From an uncultured Eubacteriales bacterium (GTDB lineage: Bacteria > Bacillota > Clostridia > Oscillospirales > CAG-382), in the NCBI GenBank assembly GCA_900548115.1, contig URJL01000061.1, positions 1-9,404 on the forward strand: a stretch of 9,404 nt of DNA, read 5' to 3'. Shown here in pieces: positions 1-5,671 of this stretch. The notes under the pieces are model-generated. The model was not told the DNA's origin and did no database searches. It saw only the letters and a program-made list of their open reading frames with translations. The number at the start of each line of letters is the position of its first letter. The stretch's first letter is position 1. A program made the translations under genes and the position numbers.

Positions 1-64
1 CCCAAAGCGATTGTAATCGCCACGAGGGTCCCTCTCTTTGTATGCCGCTTGGCGGCATACAAAT

Positions 65-185
65 TCACTCCTCCTGCGTTTTGCGGTCGCAAGTCGGGGC
101 TCCGCCCCGACACCCCGCAAGCCTTCGAGAAGGCTTGACCCAAGCTTTGTTCCTTGGGTGTGCATCCAAATTTTATGTCAACATA
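65..185 (+). repeat. Repeat family C, copy 1 (GTCGGGGC hairpin)
   Basis: Begins with CTCCTCCTGCGTTTTGC, followed by the stem TTGCG/CGCAA, then the stem GTCGGGGC-TCC-GCCCCGAC, and ends in the shared tail GCATC..AAATTTTATGTCAACATA at 162-185. A second copy lies at 3061-3154, with the same order of stems and different loop bases. Copy 1 carries an extra hairpin, AAGCCTTC/GAAGGCTT at 119-136, that copy 2 lacks. Confidence 0.75.
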
Positions 186-250
186 GCGTGGGTAGTGTGA
201 AATCGAATTCCGACCATCGGAATTCGTATTTCGCGGCAGCGCCCGCCGCA
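168..250 (+). repeat. 83-bp direct repeat, copy 1 (family A hairpin)
   Basis: Matches 379-461 at 80 of 83 positions by eye; the differences are at 173/384, 186/397 and 233/444. It contains the stem CGAATTCCGA-CCA-TCGGAATTCG (204-226), extended by GAAAT/ATTTC around a one-base bulge to 199-232. A diverged third hairpin of the family is at 9367-9400. Confidence 0.85.
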
Positions 251-265
251 AGTGCGCTTGGGGGA

Positions 266-403
266 ATGTCAACTAATCTTGTCGTTGCGCATTCGCCCAC
301 GCCTTCGGCATGGGCGCACCTCATCCGTCGCCTGTCGGCGACACCTTCCCCTCGAGGGGAAGGCTTCGGTACGGATCTAAATTCTATGTCAACATAACGT
401 GGG
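266..403 (+). repeat. Repeat family B, full copy 1 (CCTTCCCCTC palindrome)
   Basis: A unit of about 138 bp, bounded by ATGTCAAC at the left and ATGTCAACATAACGTGGG at the right. Inside are three hairpins in order: 294-316 (CGCCCA.GCC/GGC.TGGGCG), 327-342 (GTCGCC/GGCGAC) and the perfect 20-bp palindrome at 344-363. A near-full copy in inverted orientation lies at 9017-9155, and a third, partly different copy at 9241-9323. The palindrome-bearing type resembles repeats common in gut Clostridia (established knowledge, recalled rather than searched). Confidence 0.8.
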
Positions 404-461
404 TAGTGTGAAATCGAATTCCGACCATCGGAATTCGTATTTCACGGCAGCGCCCGCCGCA
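379..461 (+). repeat. 83-bp direct repeat, copy 2, overlapping the terL 3' end
   Basis: Second copy of the 168-250 repeat. Its last 20 bases are also the last codons of the minus-strand terminase gene. The A at 444, where copy 1 has G at 233, creates the TGA stop of that gene. The stem CGAATTCCGA/TCGGAATTCG is fully preserved at 415-437. Confidence 0.85.
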
Positions 462-1770
462 GGCGCAGCTTTTCGGAGAGCTTTTGTGCCTTCTTTTCGT
501 CTTTTTTCATCTCGGGCGCAAAGGTGCGGTACGAGGCGAAATAGCGCAGCGCGTCGGGCGCATGGGTGATTTCGTGGGGCTTGGTCGCGACGTCTCCGGG
601 GATTTTTCCGTCGTGCAAAAGAAGCGGAAGCGTCCGCAAAAGATTAACGCAATTTTTTGCGATTTTCATACGGCAATCGAGCTTTTCGCCGTTCTTTATC
701 GGCTTTAACCATTCCTTCAGGCAAAGCCAGCCCTGCACGCGCTCGGGAAAAATTTTGGTGAGATACACTCCGTTTTCCGCGAACAGTTCGGCGATACTTT
801 TGCCCGAATCCTTCTGTCGGCTCCAAAGATCGCACGGGGCGATGAATACCGTCACGCCCGCCGCTTTTTCACGGATTTTTTTCGCCGCGTCGCTCACGAT
901 TAGTCCGCTGTGATATACCTCGTCGTAAACAAAGGCGCGCCCGTCCGCATCGACCGCGACAAACACCGCCGCCAACATATCCAGCCCGTAATCGAGCGCG
1001 CAATAGCGCACAAAGCTTCCGTCGGGTGAAAACGGCTCGATGACGTGCAGCGACGGGTCAAATTCGTTGAAATACTGCCCAGCGAACACGTCCCATTTGC
1101 CGTACAGCCATGCATCGCGCAGCGCCTCGGGAAGGCTTTTCAGCCGTTCGGGATAATCGGGGTCATAGCGCAAAAGCGCTTTGTTGTCAAACACGCGCGC
1201 CGGAATAAAGCAATAATCCTTCGGATTCTCTCCGTCGCGGTATTCACGGTCGATAAACAGGCGCTTTACCCATCCGTGACCGACGCCGCCCGGGTTGCAG
1301 GTCAGATACATGCGCTTCGGATACGGATTTGCCCCGCGAAGCGCACCTTTTAAGGTCTGAAACTGATATTCGGTCAACTGGGTCGCTTCGTCCAGAGCGA
1401 TCACGTCGAATTCCTGTCCCTGATATTGATTGACGTCGGCTTCGCTGTCGCAATAGCCCATGCGGATGCGCGAGCCGTTGGGAAATTCAAAGGTCTTGCG
1501 CGTTTCGGTGTAAACGGCTGTCCCCGCAAGCTCGGCGCACAGCGGGCGGATATGATTTTCCCGCAGTTCGGCATAGGTTCGCCGCAGAATCAAAACCGAA
1601 AGCCCGGGATATTTTAAGCACATTAAGATCATTTTGCGGCGCAGCGCCCAGCTTTTTCCGCCGCCCCGTGCGCCGCCGTAGGCGACGTATTTTTCGGTTG
1701 CGTCGAAAAACAGTTTTTGACGCTCCTGCGGTTTTCCTTTCAACTTTAATTGAACGGTATGCTTTCTCAT
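442..1770 (-). CDS. terL: Phage terminase large subunit (ATPase/nuclease)
   Basis: Motor of phage DNA packaging: it cuts concatemeric DNA and drives it into the prohead through the portal. The 442-residue product shows both domains. The N-terminal ATPase has Walker A GGARGGGKS (residues 32-40), Walker B FDVIALDE (121-128) and the coupling motif LTCNPGG (156-162). The C-terminal RNase H-like nuclease has acidic residues in ALDYG (D260), DEVY (E284) and HAPDALRY (D406), so it looks catalytically intact. The length is normal for the family. The start ATG overlaps the terS stop by 4 nt (ATGA), which decides the start. The last five residues and the stop come from a dispersed repeat (379-461), so the native C-terminus may have been replaced. 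No portal gene follows. It is read from the promoter near 2553-2581. Confidence 0.95.
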   Translation of the reverse strand: MRKHTVQLKLKGKPQERQKLFFDATEKYVAYGGARGGGKSWALRRKMILMCLKYPGLSVLILRRTYAELRENHIRPLCAELAGTAVYTETRKTFEFPNGSRIRMGYCDSEADVNQYQGQEFDVIALDEATQLTEYQFQTLKGALRGANPYPKRMYLTCNPGGVGHGWVKRLFIDREYRDGENPKDYCFIPARVFDNKALLRYDPDYPERLKSLPEALRDAWLYGKWDVFAGQYFNEFDPSLHVIEPFSPDGSFVRYCALDYGLDMLAAVFVAVDADGRAFVYDEVYHSGLIVSDAAKKIREKAAGVTVFIAPCDLWSRQKDSGKSIAELFAENGVYLTKIFPERVQGWLCLKEWLKPIKNGEKLDCRMKIAKNCVNLLRTLPLLLHDGKIPGDVATKPHEITHAPDALRYFASYRTFAPEMKKDEKKAQKLSEKLRLRRALP

Positions 1771-2150
1771 TGTCCGAGCGCCGCCGCTTCCTCCGAAAGA
1801 ACGACCTCAACGCTTCCGACGTCGGCTTTTTCGTTTCCTTTGTCATTCCAGCCGAAATTGGCTTTCAGACTGTTGATCGCCGCCGTTCCCGAAAGCTTGC
1901 CGCTCAGCGCGTTTTCCTCGATGTACGCTTCGATCTTTCGTTTTGCCGAGCCGATGACCGGACGAAGCGAGCGGTGGGCGCAAAGCGCGTCCAGTTCCTC
2001 GGACGAAAGATCGAGAAAACACAGAAGCCCCGAAAGGGTATACGGCTTGACCGTCTTTTTTTCGGATTCGTTTGCCGCGTCGCATTCGGCAAAATAGGCA
2101 TCGATCTTTTGTTTTAACAGTTCTTTTCCTTTTTTGGTATGATAGGTCAT
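1767..2150 (-). CDS. terS: Phage terminase small subunit
   Basis: A 127-residue protein that should recognise packaging-start DNA and load the large subunit. The pattern KPYTLSGLLCFLDLSSEELDAL (residues 35-56), then a helical stretch SAKRKIEAYIEEN (68-80) and SGTAAINSLKANFGW (87-101), is typical of the DNA-packaging protein family that precedes terL in many siphophages of Firmicutes. The first part looks like a helix-turn-helix and the middle like an oligomerisation region (inference). It overlaps terL by 4 nt and the upstream Cys-rich gene by 4 nt, so the three are translationally coupled. A GGGGGC purine stretch about 10 nt upstream serves as ribosome binding site. The assignment rests on both sequence and position. 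Confidence 0.85.
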   Translation of the reverse strand: MTYHTKKGKELLKQKIDAYFAECDAANESEKKTVKPYTLSGLLCFLDLSSEELDALCAHRSLRPVIGSAKRKIEAYIEENALSGKLSGTAAINSLKANFGWNDKGNEKADVGSVEVVLSEEAAALGQ

Positions 2151-2404
2151 CTTCTCAGCCCCCTTCCGAATGAGTCAAGCGGGGTGCAAAGCTCGTCGGT
2201 GTTGTCCTCGGCATAATCGTTCCAGCATTTGCGGTGGATAACGTCGCCGGTCGAATCGACCCGCAGTTTTTCTTCGCCGCGCAGAATGGGATACCCGCAG
2301 TAATCGCACTTTTCGCACTCCTCCTCGCCGCAATACGGCAGCTCTTCGCCGTCCCGCCAACAATTCTCACGCAAAGCGCCGTCGTCATACAATCTTCCGT
2401 TCAT
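2147..2404 (-). CDS. Small Cys/His-rich, probably zinc-binding phage protein
   Basis: An 85-residue acidic protein with eight possible metal ligands: C15, C25, C30, C33, C36, H57, C60 and C73. The core C33-x2-C36, a 20-residue beta-rich insert, then H57-x2-C60 resembles a single LIM- or treble-clef-like zinc knuckle. Small proteins of this look are common just upstream of terS in prophages of Firmicutes (established, recalled), but the function is not known. The start is well supported: AGGAGG at 2411-2416 lies about 7 nt before the ATG. Its stop overlaps the terS start (ATGA). It could bind DNA or assist the terminase, but nothing in the sequence decides that. Confidence 0.8.
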   Translation of the reverse strand: MNGRLYDDGALRENCWRDGEELPYCGEEECEKCDYCGYPILRGEEKLRVDSTGDVIHRKCWNDYAEDNTDELCTPLDSFGRGLRR

Positions 2405-2416
2405 TTTGATTCCTCC

Positions 2417-2533
2417 TTATATAGGGCACGTTTTTGTCCGCACGGCGGTTTTTGATTTTTGCTGCCGCCCATTTATGAACATTTGTTCTCTCGGTGACGA
2501 AAAAATAAAAACAACGCCGTTCTTTACGAACAT
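2417..2533 (-). CDS. Possible 38-residue leader ORF before the packaging operon
   Basis: A short frame starts with ATG at 2531-2533, preceded by AAAGGA 4 nt upstream, and ends in TAA at 2417-2419. That stop merges into the AGGAGG of the next gene (TAAGGAGG), the arrangement expected for a translationally coupled upstream cistron. The start lies about 13 nt after the expected transcription start. The product is basic (KNGVVFIF..GRQQKSKTAVRTK) and matches no family I recognise. Two of the GAAC-N4-GTTC dyads fall inside it, so the frame may be an accident of operator sequence. It could equally be plain 5' leader. Confidence 0.3.
   Translation of the reverse strand: MFVKNGVVFIFSSPREQMFINGRQQKSKTAVRTKTCPI
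2477..2488. promoter_or_regulatory. LexA-like box 1 (GAAC-ATTT-GTTC)
   Basis: Matches the GAAC-N4-GTTC core of the SOS box of Firmicutes (Bacillus consensus CGAACRNRYGTTYC). It lies about 60 nt downstream of the predicted transcription start, inside the leader. Confidence 0.55.
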
Positions 2534-2539
2534 CCGTTC
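2528..2539. promoter_or_regulatory. LexA-like box 2 (GAAC-ATCC-GTTC)
   Basis: Reads CGAACATCCGTTCC with its flanks, close to the Bacillus SOS-box consensus. It sits just downstream of the predicted transcription start and covers the start codon of the possible leader ORF. A repressor bound here would block initiation or early elongation. Confidence 0.6.
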
Positions 2540-2552
2540 CTTTCGTGACCTC

Positions 2553-2581
2553 ATTATACCAAAAAAGAGCGGCAATGTCAA
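2553..2581 (-). promoter_or_regulatory. Consensus sigma-A promoter of the packaging operon
   Basis: On the minus strand TTGACA (2576-2581) and TATAAT (2553-2558) are separated by exactly 17 nt, a perfect match to the housekeeping promoter. Transcription should start near 2546 and leave a leader of about 140 nt before the Cys-rich gene. So strong a promoter on phage late genes would normally be held silent by a repressor, which fits the dyads around it. Confidence 0.9.
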
Positions 2582-2592
2582 GAAGAATTTCA

Positions 2593-2604
2593 GAACATGT
2601 GTTC
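2593..2604. promoter_or_regulatory. LexA-like box 3 (GAAC-ATGT-GTTC)
   Basis: The most symmetric of the set: AGAACA-TG-TGTTCT is a perfect 6+2+6 dyad. It lies 12 nt upstream of the -35 hexamer on the minus strand, so boxes 2 and 3 bracket the promoter. Confidence 0.65.
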
Positions 2605-2617
2605 TTTTTGTAGAACT

Positions 2618-2629
2618 GCACAAATGTTC
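2618..2629. promoter_or_regulatory. Degenerate LexA-like box 4 (GCAC-AAAT-GTTC)
   Basis: One half-site, GTTCG, is intact and the other has one changed base (GCAC for GAAC). Its centre is 25 bp from that of box 3. It may be a weak cooperative site or chance. Confidence 0.3.
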
Positions 2630-2640
2630 GCTTTTTCTTG

Positions 2641-3060
2641 CGGAAGAAAAAACGCTTTTCTTGTGAAAAACGACGAAAGGAATGTGCGGCAACGCTCCCT
2701 CAGCGGCGGGCGACCGGTGGTCGCCCCTGCTTTATTGACCGGAAATGTTATCTTGTCTTTTCCTTTTCGTACAAATTTCCCGCGCAAAGTGCGACCCGTA
2801 ACGGCGGAAACGTCAAACACACCGTTCTTGATTGAGCGTCACAACTCTGTACAATCGGGGGATTTTTAAGGGCGCAAGCCTTTAAATTCCCTTTCTTTTT
2901 GGTTCCTTTTTCTTTCGGAAACGAAAGGGAAGAAAACTCCGCCCGAAGGGCAAGCACCGCCCGTTTGCGGGTGATAGCAAAAAAGGGAATAACGCACGCT
3001 TTTCGCAGTTGCGGCGCAGATGTCCGCCCTTGCGGACATATCGCACAAGTGCGACAAAAA
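2641..3060. repeat. Gene-free stretch with dispersed hairpin repeats
   Basis: No credible gene on either strand; the frames crossing it lack ribosome binding sites and domains. It holds hairpins of the short-loop style seen at the window ends: 2708-2726 (GGGCGACC-GGT-GGTCGCCC), 2912-2927 (CTTTCG/CGAAAG), 2941-2951 (GCCC-GAA-GGGC), 3020-3039 (ATGTCCGC/GCGGACAT) and 3041-3054 (TCGCAC/GTGCGA). A pyrimidine-rich segment lies at 2881-2916. Hairpins of the GGGCGACC..GGTCGCCC type are familiar from gut Clostridia genomes (recalled). Confidence 0.6.
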
Positions 3061-3184
3061 GTCCTCCTGCGTTTTGCAGATGCAAGTCGGGGCGCTGCCC
3101 CGACGCTCCCCAAGCTTTGTTTCTCGTTACGCATCAAAATTTCAGGTCAACATAACAGGACAGGTCAAATTATCACCGACATAA
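3061..3184 (+). repeat. Repeat family C, copy 2
   Basis: Shares TCCTCCTGCGTTTTGC, a TTGCA/TGCAA stem, the GTCGGGGC-GCT-GCCCCGAC hairpin (3086-3104), CAAGCTTTGTT and the common tail (3131-3154) with 65-185. The following bases to about 3184, ending in CCGACATAA, resemble the segment after the tail at 9324-9354, which ends in TCGGCATAA. Confidence 0.7.
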
Positions 3185-3220
3185 AACAGTGAGGGAAAAT
3201 AAGCCCTTATCCAAACAAAA

Positions 3221-3255
3221 GCGGCAGTCTCCGAAAGGGGAGACTGCCGCTTTTT
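3221..3255 (-). terminator. Rho-independent terminator of the GH39 gene
   Basis: A perfect 12-bp GC-rich stem (GCGGCAGTCTCC, 3221-3232, with its complement at 3239-3250) and a 6-nt loop. On the minus strand it is followed by TTTTGTTT. The plus-strand side also has TTTTTATT, so it could stop transcripts from both directions. It lies about 25 nt after the GH39 stop codon. Confidence 0.9.
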
Positions 3256-3277
3256 ATTCTTCATAAATTCACGAAAA

Positions 3278-4618
3278 TCACGCAAGGCTTCCGAAATAGA
3301 GCGTGTCGTACCGATCCATCGTAAAGTTTTGCGGGTCGAGCGAAACGGGGGTGAGAAAATGGTTCTCGTCGATGCGGTAGACGGGCATATCCTTCGGAAG
3401 GTTCGTTTCGACCGTCTTATTTTCGCCGATATTGGTGAACAAAACGCCGCGCCGACCGTCGTTTCCCGCCGCTCCGACGGCATATAGACCGTCCTTGCGG
3501 ATTCCGCCTGCGATCTGATCTTTCATCGTATAAAGCTCGCCGAACGCCTTGAAGGCATAATAGGTGCAAAACGGCTTCCAGGTGATGGGGTTAAAAAGAC
3601 CGCCGTACACCGACTGTCCGATACGCGCGTCGTAATAGCACAGAATATCGGTTCTTTGATATTGCATGGCGAGCATCATGGCGCACGCCTTGGCGCAGGC
3701 TTCGCTCGTTCCGCGCTTTTCGTGCGTCGGCGCGTTGTTCCATTCGTTCAGCTGAATTTCGACGTCGCAAAGGCCGCGGCGAAGAAGCTCGTTTTCGATA
3801 TATTCCGACGCGTGAACCGTTTCCTCAACCGACATATAGCTGTGGTGCGAGAAGAAATCGAGCGGCGTATCAGTTTTTTGCACATGATCGAGAAAGCCCG
3901 TGACGAAATCCATGAAATAGCGGTATTGCGCCGCCGTTTCCGCATTCGGCTTTCCCTCGAAATCCATGCCGTATTTTTGCGGCTCGGCAATGACGTCGTA
4001 AAAGCCGCAGGCGGCGGGACCTCCGATCTTGATCGTATCTCCGAAGCACTTTTTCAAATGCTTTGCCGTCGTTTCGTAAAGCTCGTAATACTGCTCGGGC
4101 GTACCCGTCCACATACAGTTGTACGAAAAATCGGGATAATAACAGTCGGGCTCGTTCCAGACCTCCCAATAGGTGATGCCGTAAGAAAACCCGTTTGCCC
4201 AGCCCTCGTTGTAATGGCGGATGATATGCTCGCAAACGCGCGCCCATTTGGCAAAATCTGTCGGCGGAGCGGTGCGGTACGCTTTTACCCACGGATAGTT
4301 TTCAATGGCAATGCCCAAGCGATAGATCGGCTCGCAGTGCGCCTTTATACAATGCTCGATCAAAACGTCGGTGAAGCCGAAGTCATACGAAGCGGGATCG
4401 TTTTCGTCGGCGTCGAAATCGCGGAAAAGGTTCGGAATGTCGACATAGACCATGCCGCCGTACATGCCGCCGAAATCGTGAAGACGGCAAAACGGGATGT
4501 GCGCCTCGGACAGATAATGCATATACGCGCCCTCAAGATCGGGGTGCGGCGGCTGACCGACCGCGTGCATGGCGCGGATCGCGCCGACCTTTTTGTCAAA
4601 ATCAAAAGAAACCCTCAT
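3278..4618 (-). CDS. Family 39-type glycoside hydrolase (beta-xylosidase-like)
   Basis: A 446-residue retaining glycosidase, probably releasing xylose or a related sugar from short oligosaccharides. The fold reads as a (beta/alpha)8 barrel (about residues 1-345) followed by a small beta-rich C-terminal domain (about 355-446). The general acid/base is E156 in the EVWNEPD motif and the nucleophile is E292 in QLNEWNN, both in the spacing expected for clan GH-A, family 39. There is no signal peptide or membrane segment, so it should act in the cytoplasm on imported oligosaccharides. AGGGAG lies about 8 nt before the ATG. It stands alone, with its own promoter (4683-4711) and terminator (3221-3255). 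Exact substrate cannot be told; an alpha-L-iduronidase-like or other GH39 activity is possible. Confidence 0.85.
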   Translation of the reverse strand: MRVSFDFDKKVGAIRAMHAVGQPPHPDLEGAYMHYLSEAHIPFCRLHDFGGMYGGMVYVDIPNLFRDFDADENDPASYDFGFTDVLIEHCIKAHCEPIYRLGIAIENYPWVKAYRTAPPTDFAKWARVCEHIIRHYNEGWANGFSYGITYWEVWNEPDCYYPDFSYNCMWTGTPEQYYELYETTAKHLKKCFGDTIKIGGPAACGFYDVIAEPQKYGMDFEGKPNAETAAQYRYFMDFVTGFLDHVQKTDTPLDFFSHHSYMSVEETVHASEYIENELLRRGLCDVEIQLNEWNNAPTHEKRGTSEACAKACAMMLAMQYQRTDILCYYDARIGQSVYGGLFNPITWKPFCTYYAFKAFGELYTMKDQIAGGIRKDGLYAVGAAGNDGRRGVLFTNIGENKTVETNLPKDMPVYRIDENHFLTPVSLDPQNFTMDRYDTLYFGSLA

Positions 4619-4682
4619 CGTTTTTCTCCCTGTTTTTCGTTCTTTTCGGTCGCGCTCTCGAAAGAGGCGGTCCTATGACCGT

Positions 4683-4711
4683 ATCATAGCAAGGATACAG
4701 CCGATTGTCAA
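4683..4711 (-). promoter_or_regulatory. Sigma-A promoter of the GH39 gene
   Basis: On the minus strand TTGACA (4706-4711) and TATGAT (4683-4688) are 17 nt apart. The start site should be near 4676, giving a leader of about 58 nt. A short dyad GGTC-ATAG-GACC (4669-4680) covers the expected start site and could be an operator, though its arms are only 4 bp. Confidence 0.88.
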
Positions 4712-4718
4712 CCGAATC

Positions 4719-4751
4719 AAAAGCGAAAAATTTTCGAAATTGCACGCTTTT
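4719..4751 (-). terminator. Possible weak terminator after the nucleotidyltransferase gene
   Basis: An imperfect hairpin 12 nt past the stop: outer arms AAAAGCG/CGCTTTT, an internal loop, and an inner AATTT/AAATT stem. It is AT-rich and its T run is part of the stem, so termination may be partial and the run could read through into the GH39 gene. Confidence 0.3.
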
Positions 4752-4762
4752 GGTACCGCACC

Positions 4763-5671
4763 TTATTCGGCAGGATATTCGCCCGCCTCAATGCGCTCGT
4801 GTATGGCTTTTTTCACCGCGTCGAGATCCTCTTTATAGGTCAGTCCGAACCATTTTTCATCGGTCGGGAGCAGGCGGCAATGCACTCTTCCCTCGTCGAT
4901 CATGCGGTCGATGAAAACGGGAAGCAGAAATTCCGCCGTCGGATCGTTTCCTTTTTCGGTCAGAAAATCGCGAAAGCCCTTTTCCAAAAGCGGGAAAATG
5001 CCGGGGGTCAGTCCCCACATATTCATAGACACCGTAAGCTCGGGCGAAAGGATCTGTTCGCCTTCGCCGAAGGGCGCGGTGATAATGCCGCCCTCGCGGC
5101 GGCGGATATTTTTGGTCTCCGCGACCGAGTACAGCATATTGTTTGCGTCGGTGCGGCAGATACCGCGGGTCACGCCGCCGTTATCGCTGAGAGTGTTTTG
5201 CAAAACATAGCCCGCAAGACAAACGTCCTGCGCCCATTTCGGCGTGTGCTCTCCCTCGATGAGATAATCGTGCAGAAGGCGATAGGCACCCTTTCCGTAA
5301 AAATCGTCGGCGTTGATGACGGCAAACGGCTCGTTTATGATATCCTTACAGCAAAGGATCGCCTGTCCCGTGCCCCACGGCTTTGTGCGATCCTCGGGAG
5401 GCGTAAAGCCCGAAGGCAGAGCGGAAAGCTCCTGATAGGCATACGTAATGTCGATGCTGTTTTCCGCCCGTTTCCCGATGGTCTCGTGAAAATCCGCGTA
5501 GAGGTCGCGGCGGATGATAAAGACGACGCGGTCAAAGCCCGCGCGCTTGGCGTCGCAGATCGAATAATCGAGTAAGATCTCGCCGTTCGGTCCGACCTTT
5601 GCTAGCTGTTTTATTCCACCGCCGTAACGCGAGCCGATGCCCGCCGCCATAACTGCAAGTGTTGTTTTCAT
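4763..5671 (-). CDS. Sugar-phosphate-type nucleotidyltransferase
   Basis: A 302-residue cytoplasmic enzyme of the NTP_transferase (GT-A-like, glucose-1-phosphate thymidylyltransferase-type) superfamily. It should transfer a nucleotide from NTP to a phosphorylated sugar or alcohol. The nucleotide-binding signature AAGIGSRYGG begins at residue 9 (G11, G13, R15) with K21 downstream. PWGTGQA (98-104), the metal-binding NADD (120-123) and MNMWG (216-220) follow in the usual order. Its start overlaps the upstream stop (ATGA), with GGAGG about 8 nt before the ATG inside the upstream gene, so it is the last cistron of the run. Substrate cannot be read from the sequence; relatives often sit beside choline- or aminoglycoside-kinase-like genes, which are not present here. 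Confidence 0.85.
   Translation of the reverse strand: MKTTLAVMAAGIGSRYGGGIKQLAKVGPNGEILLDYSICDAKRAGFDRVVFIIRRDLYADFHETIGKRAENSIDITYAYQELSALPSGFTPPEDRTKPWGTGQAILCCKDIINEPFAVINADDFYGKGAYRLLHDYLIEGEHTPKWAQDVCLAGYVLQNTLSDNGGVTRGICRTDANNMLYSVAETKNIRRREGGIITAPFGEGEQILSPELTVSMNMWGLTPGIFPLLEKGFRDFLTEKGNDPTAEFLLPVFIDRMIDEGRVHCRLLPTDEKWFGLTYKEDLDAVKKAIHERIEAGEYPAE

Larger units (their letters stand above)
1..461. repeat. Left mosaic of dispersed hairpin repeats
   Basis: This non-coding stretch is an almost unbroken chain of perfect or near-perfect hairpins. Stems seen include 7-20 (GCGATT/AATCGC), 37-63 (12 bp, loop TTG), 81-92, 93-111 (GTCGGGGC/GCCCCGAC, loop TCC), 119-136 (AAGCCTTC/GAAGGCTT), 138-159, 199-232, 294-316, 327-342, 344-363 and 410-443. 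Three repeat families also seen elsewhere in the window are joined head to tail. A 119-codon plus-strand frame at 38-397 crosses them but is just repeat read-through, with no ribosome binding site or recognisable domain. No gene is seen before 442. Confidence 0.85.

Noticed and set aside
294..363. Rho-independent terminators among the repeat hairpins
   Set aside because: The strong stems here are not followed by T runs, so they do not look like intrinsic terminators.
65..461. CRISPR array at the left end
   Set aside because: Repeats are few, of different families, joined directly and not regularly spaced by unique spacers, and no cas gene is near.
2748..3137. A 129-codon minus-strand frame upstream of the packaging operon
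   Set aside because: It is built largely from dispersed hairpin repeats (2912-3104), has no ribosome binding site and matches no family.
3656..4678. A 340-codon plus-strand frame opposite the glycosidase
   Set aside because: It is fully antisense to a gene with intact catalytic motifs, promoter and terminator; composition is that of a shadow frame and no ribosome binding site is seen.
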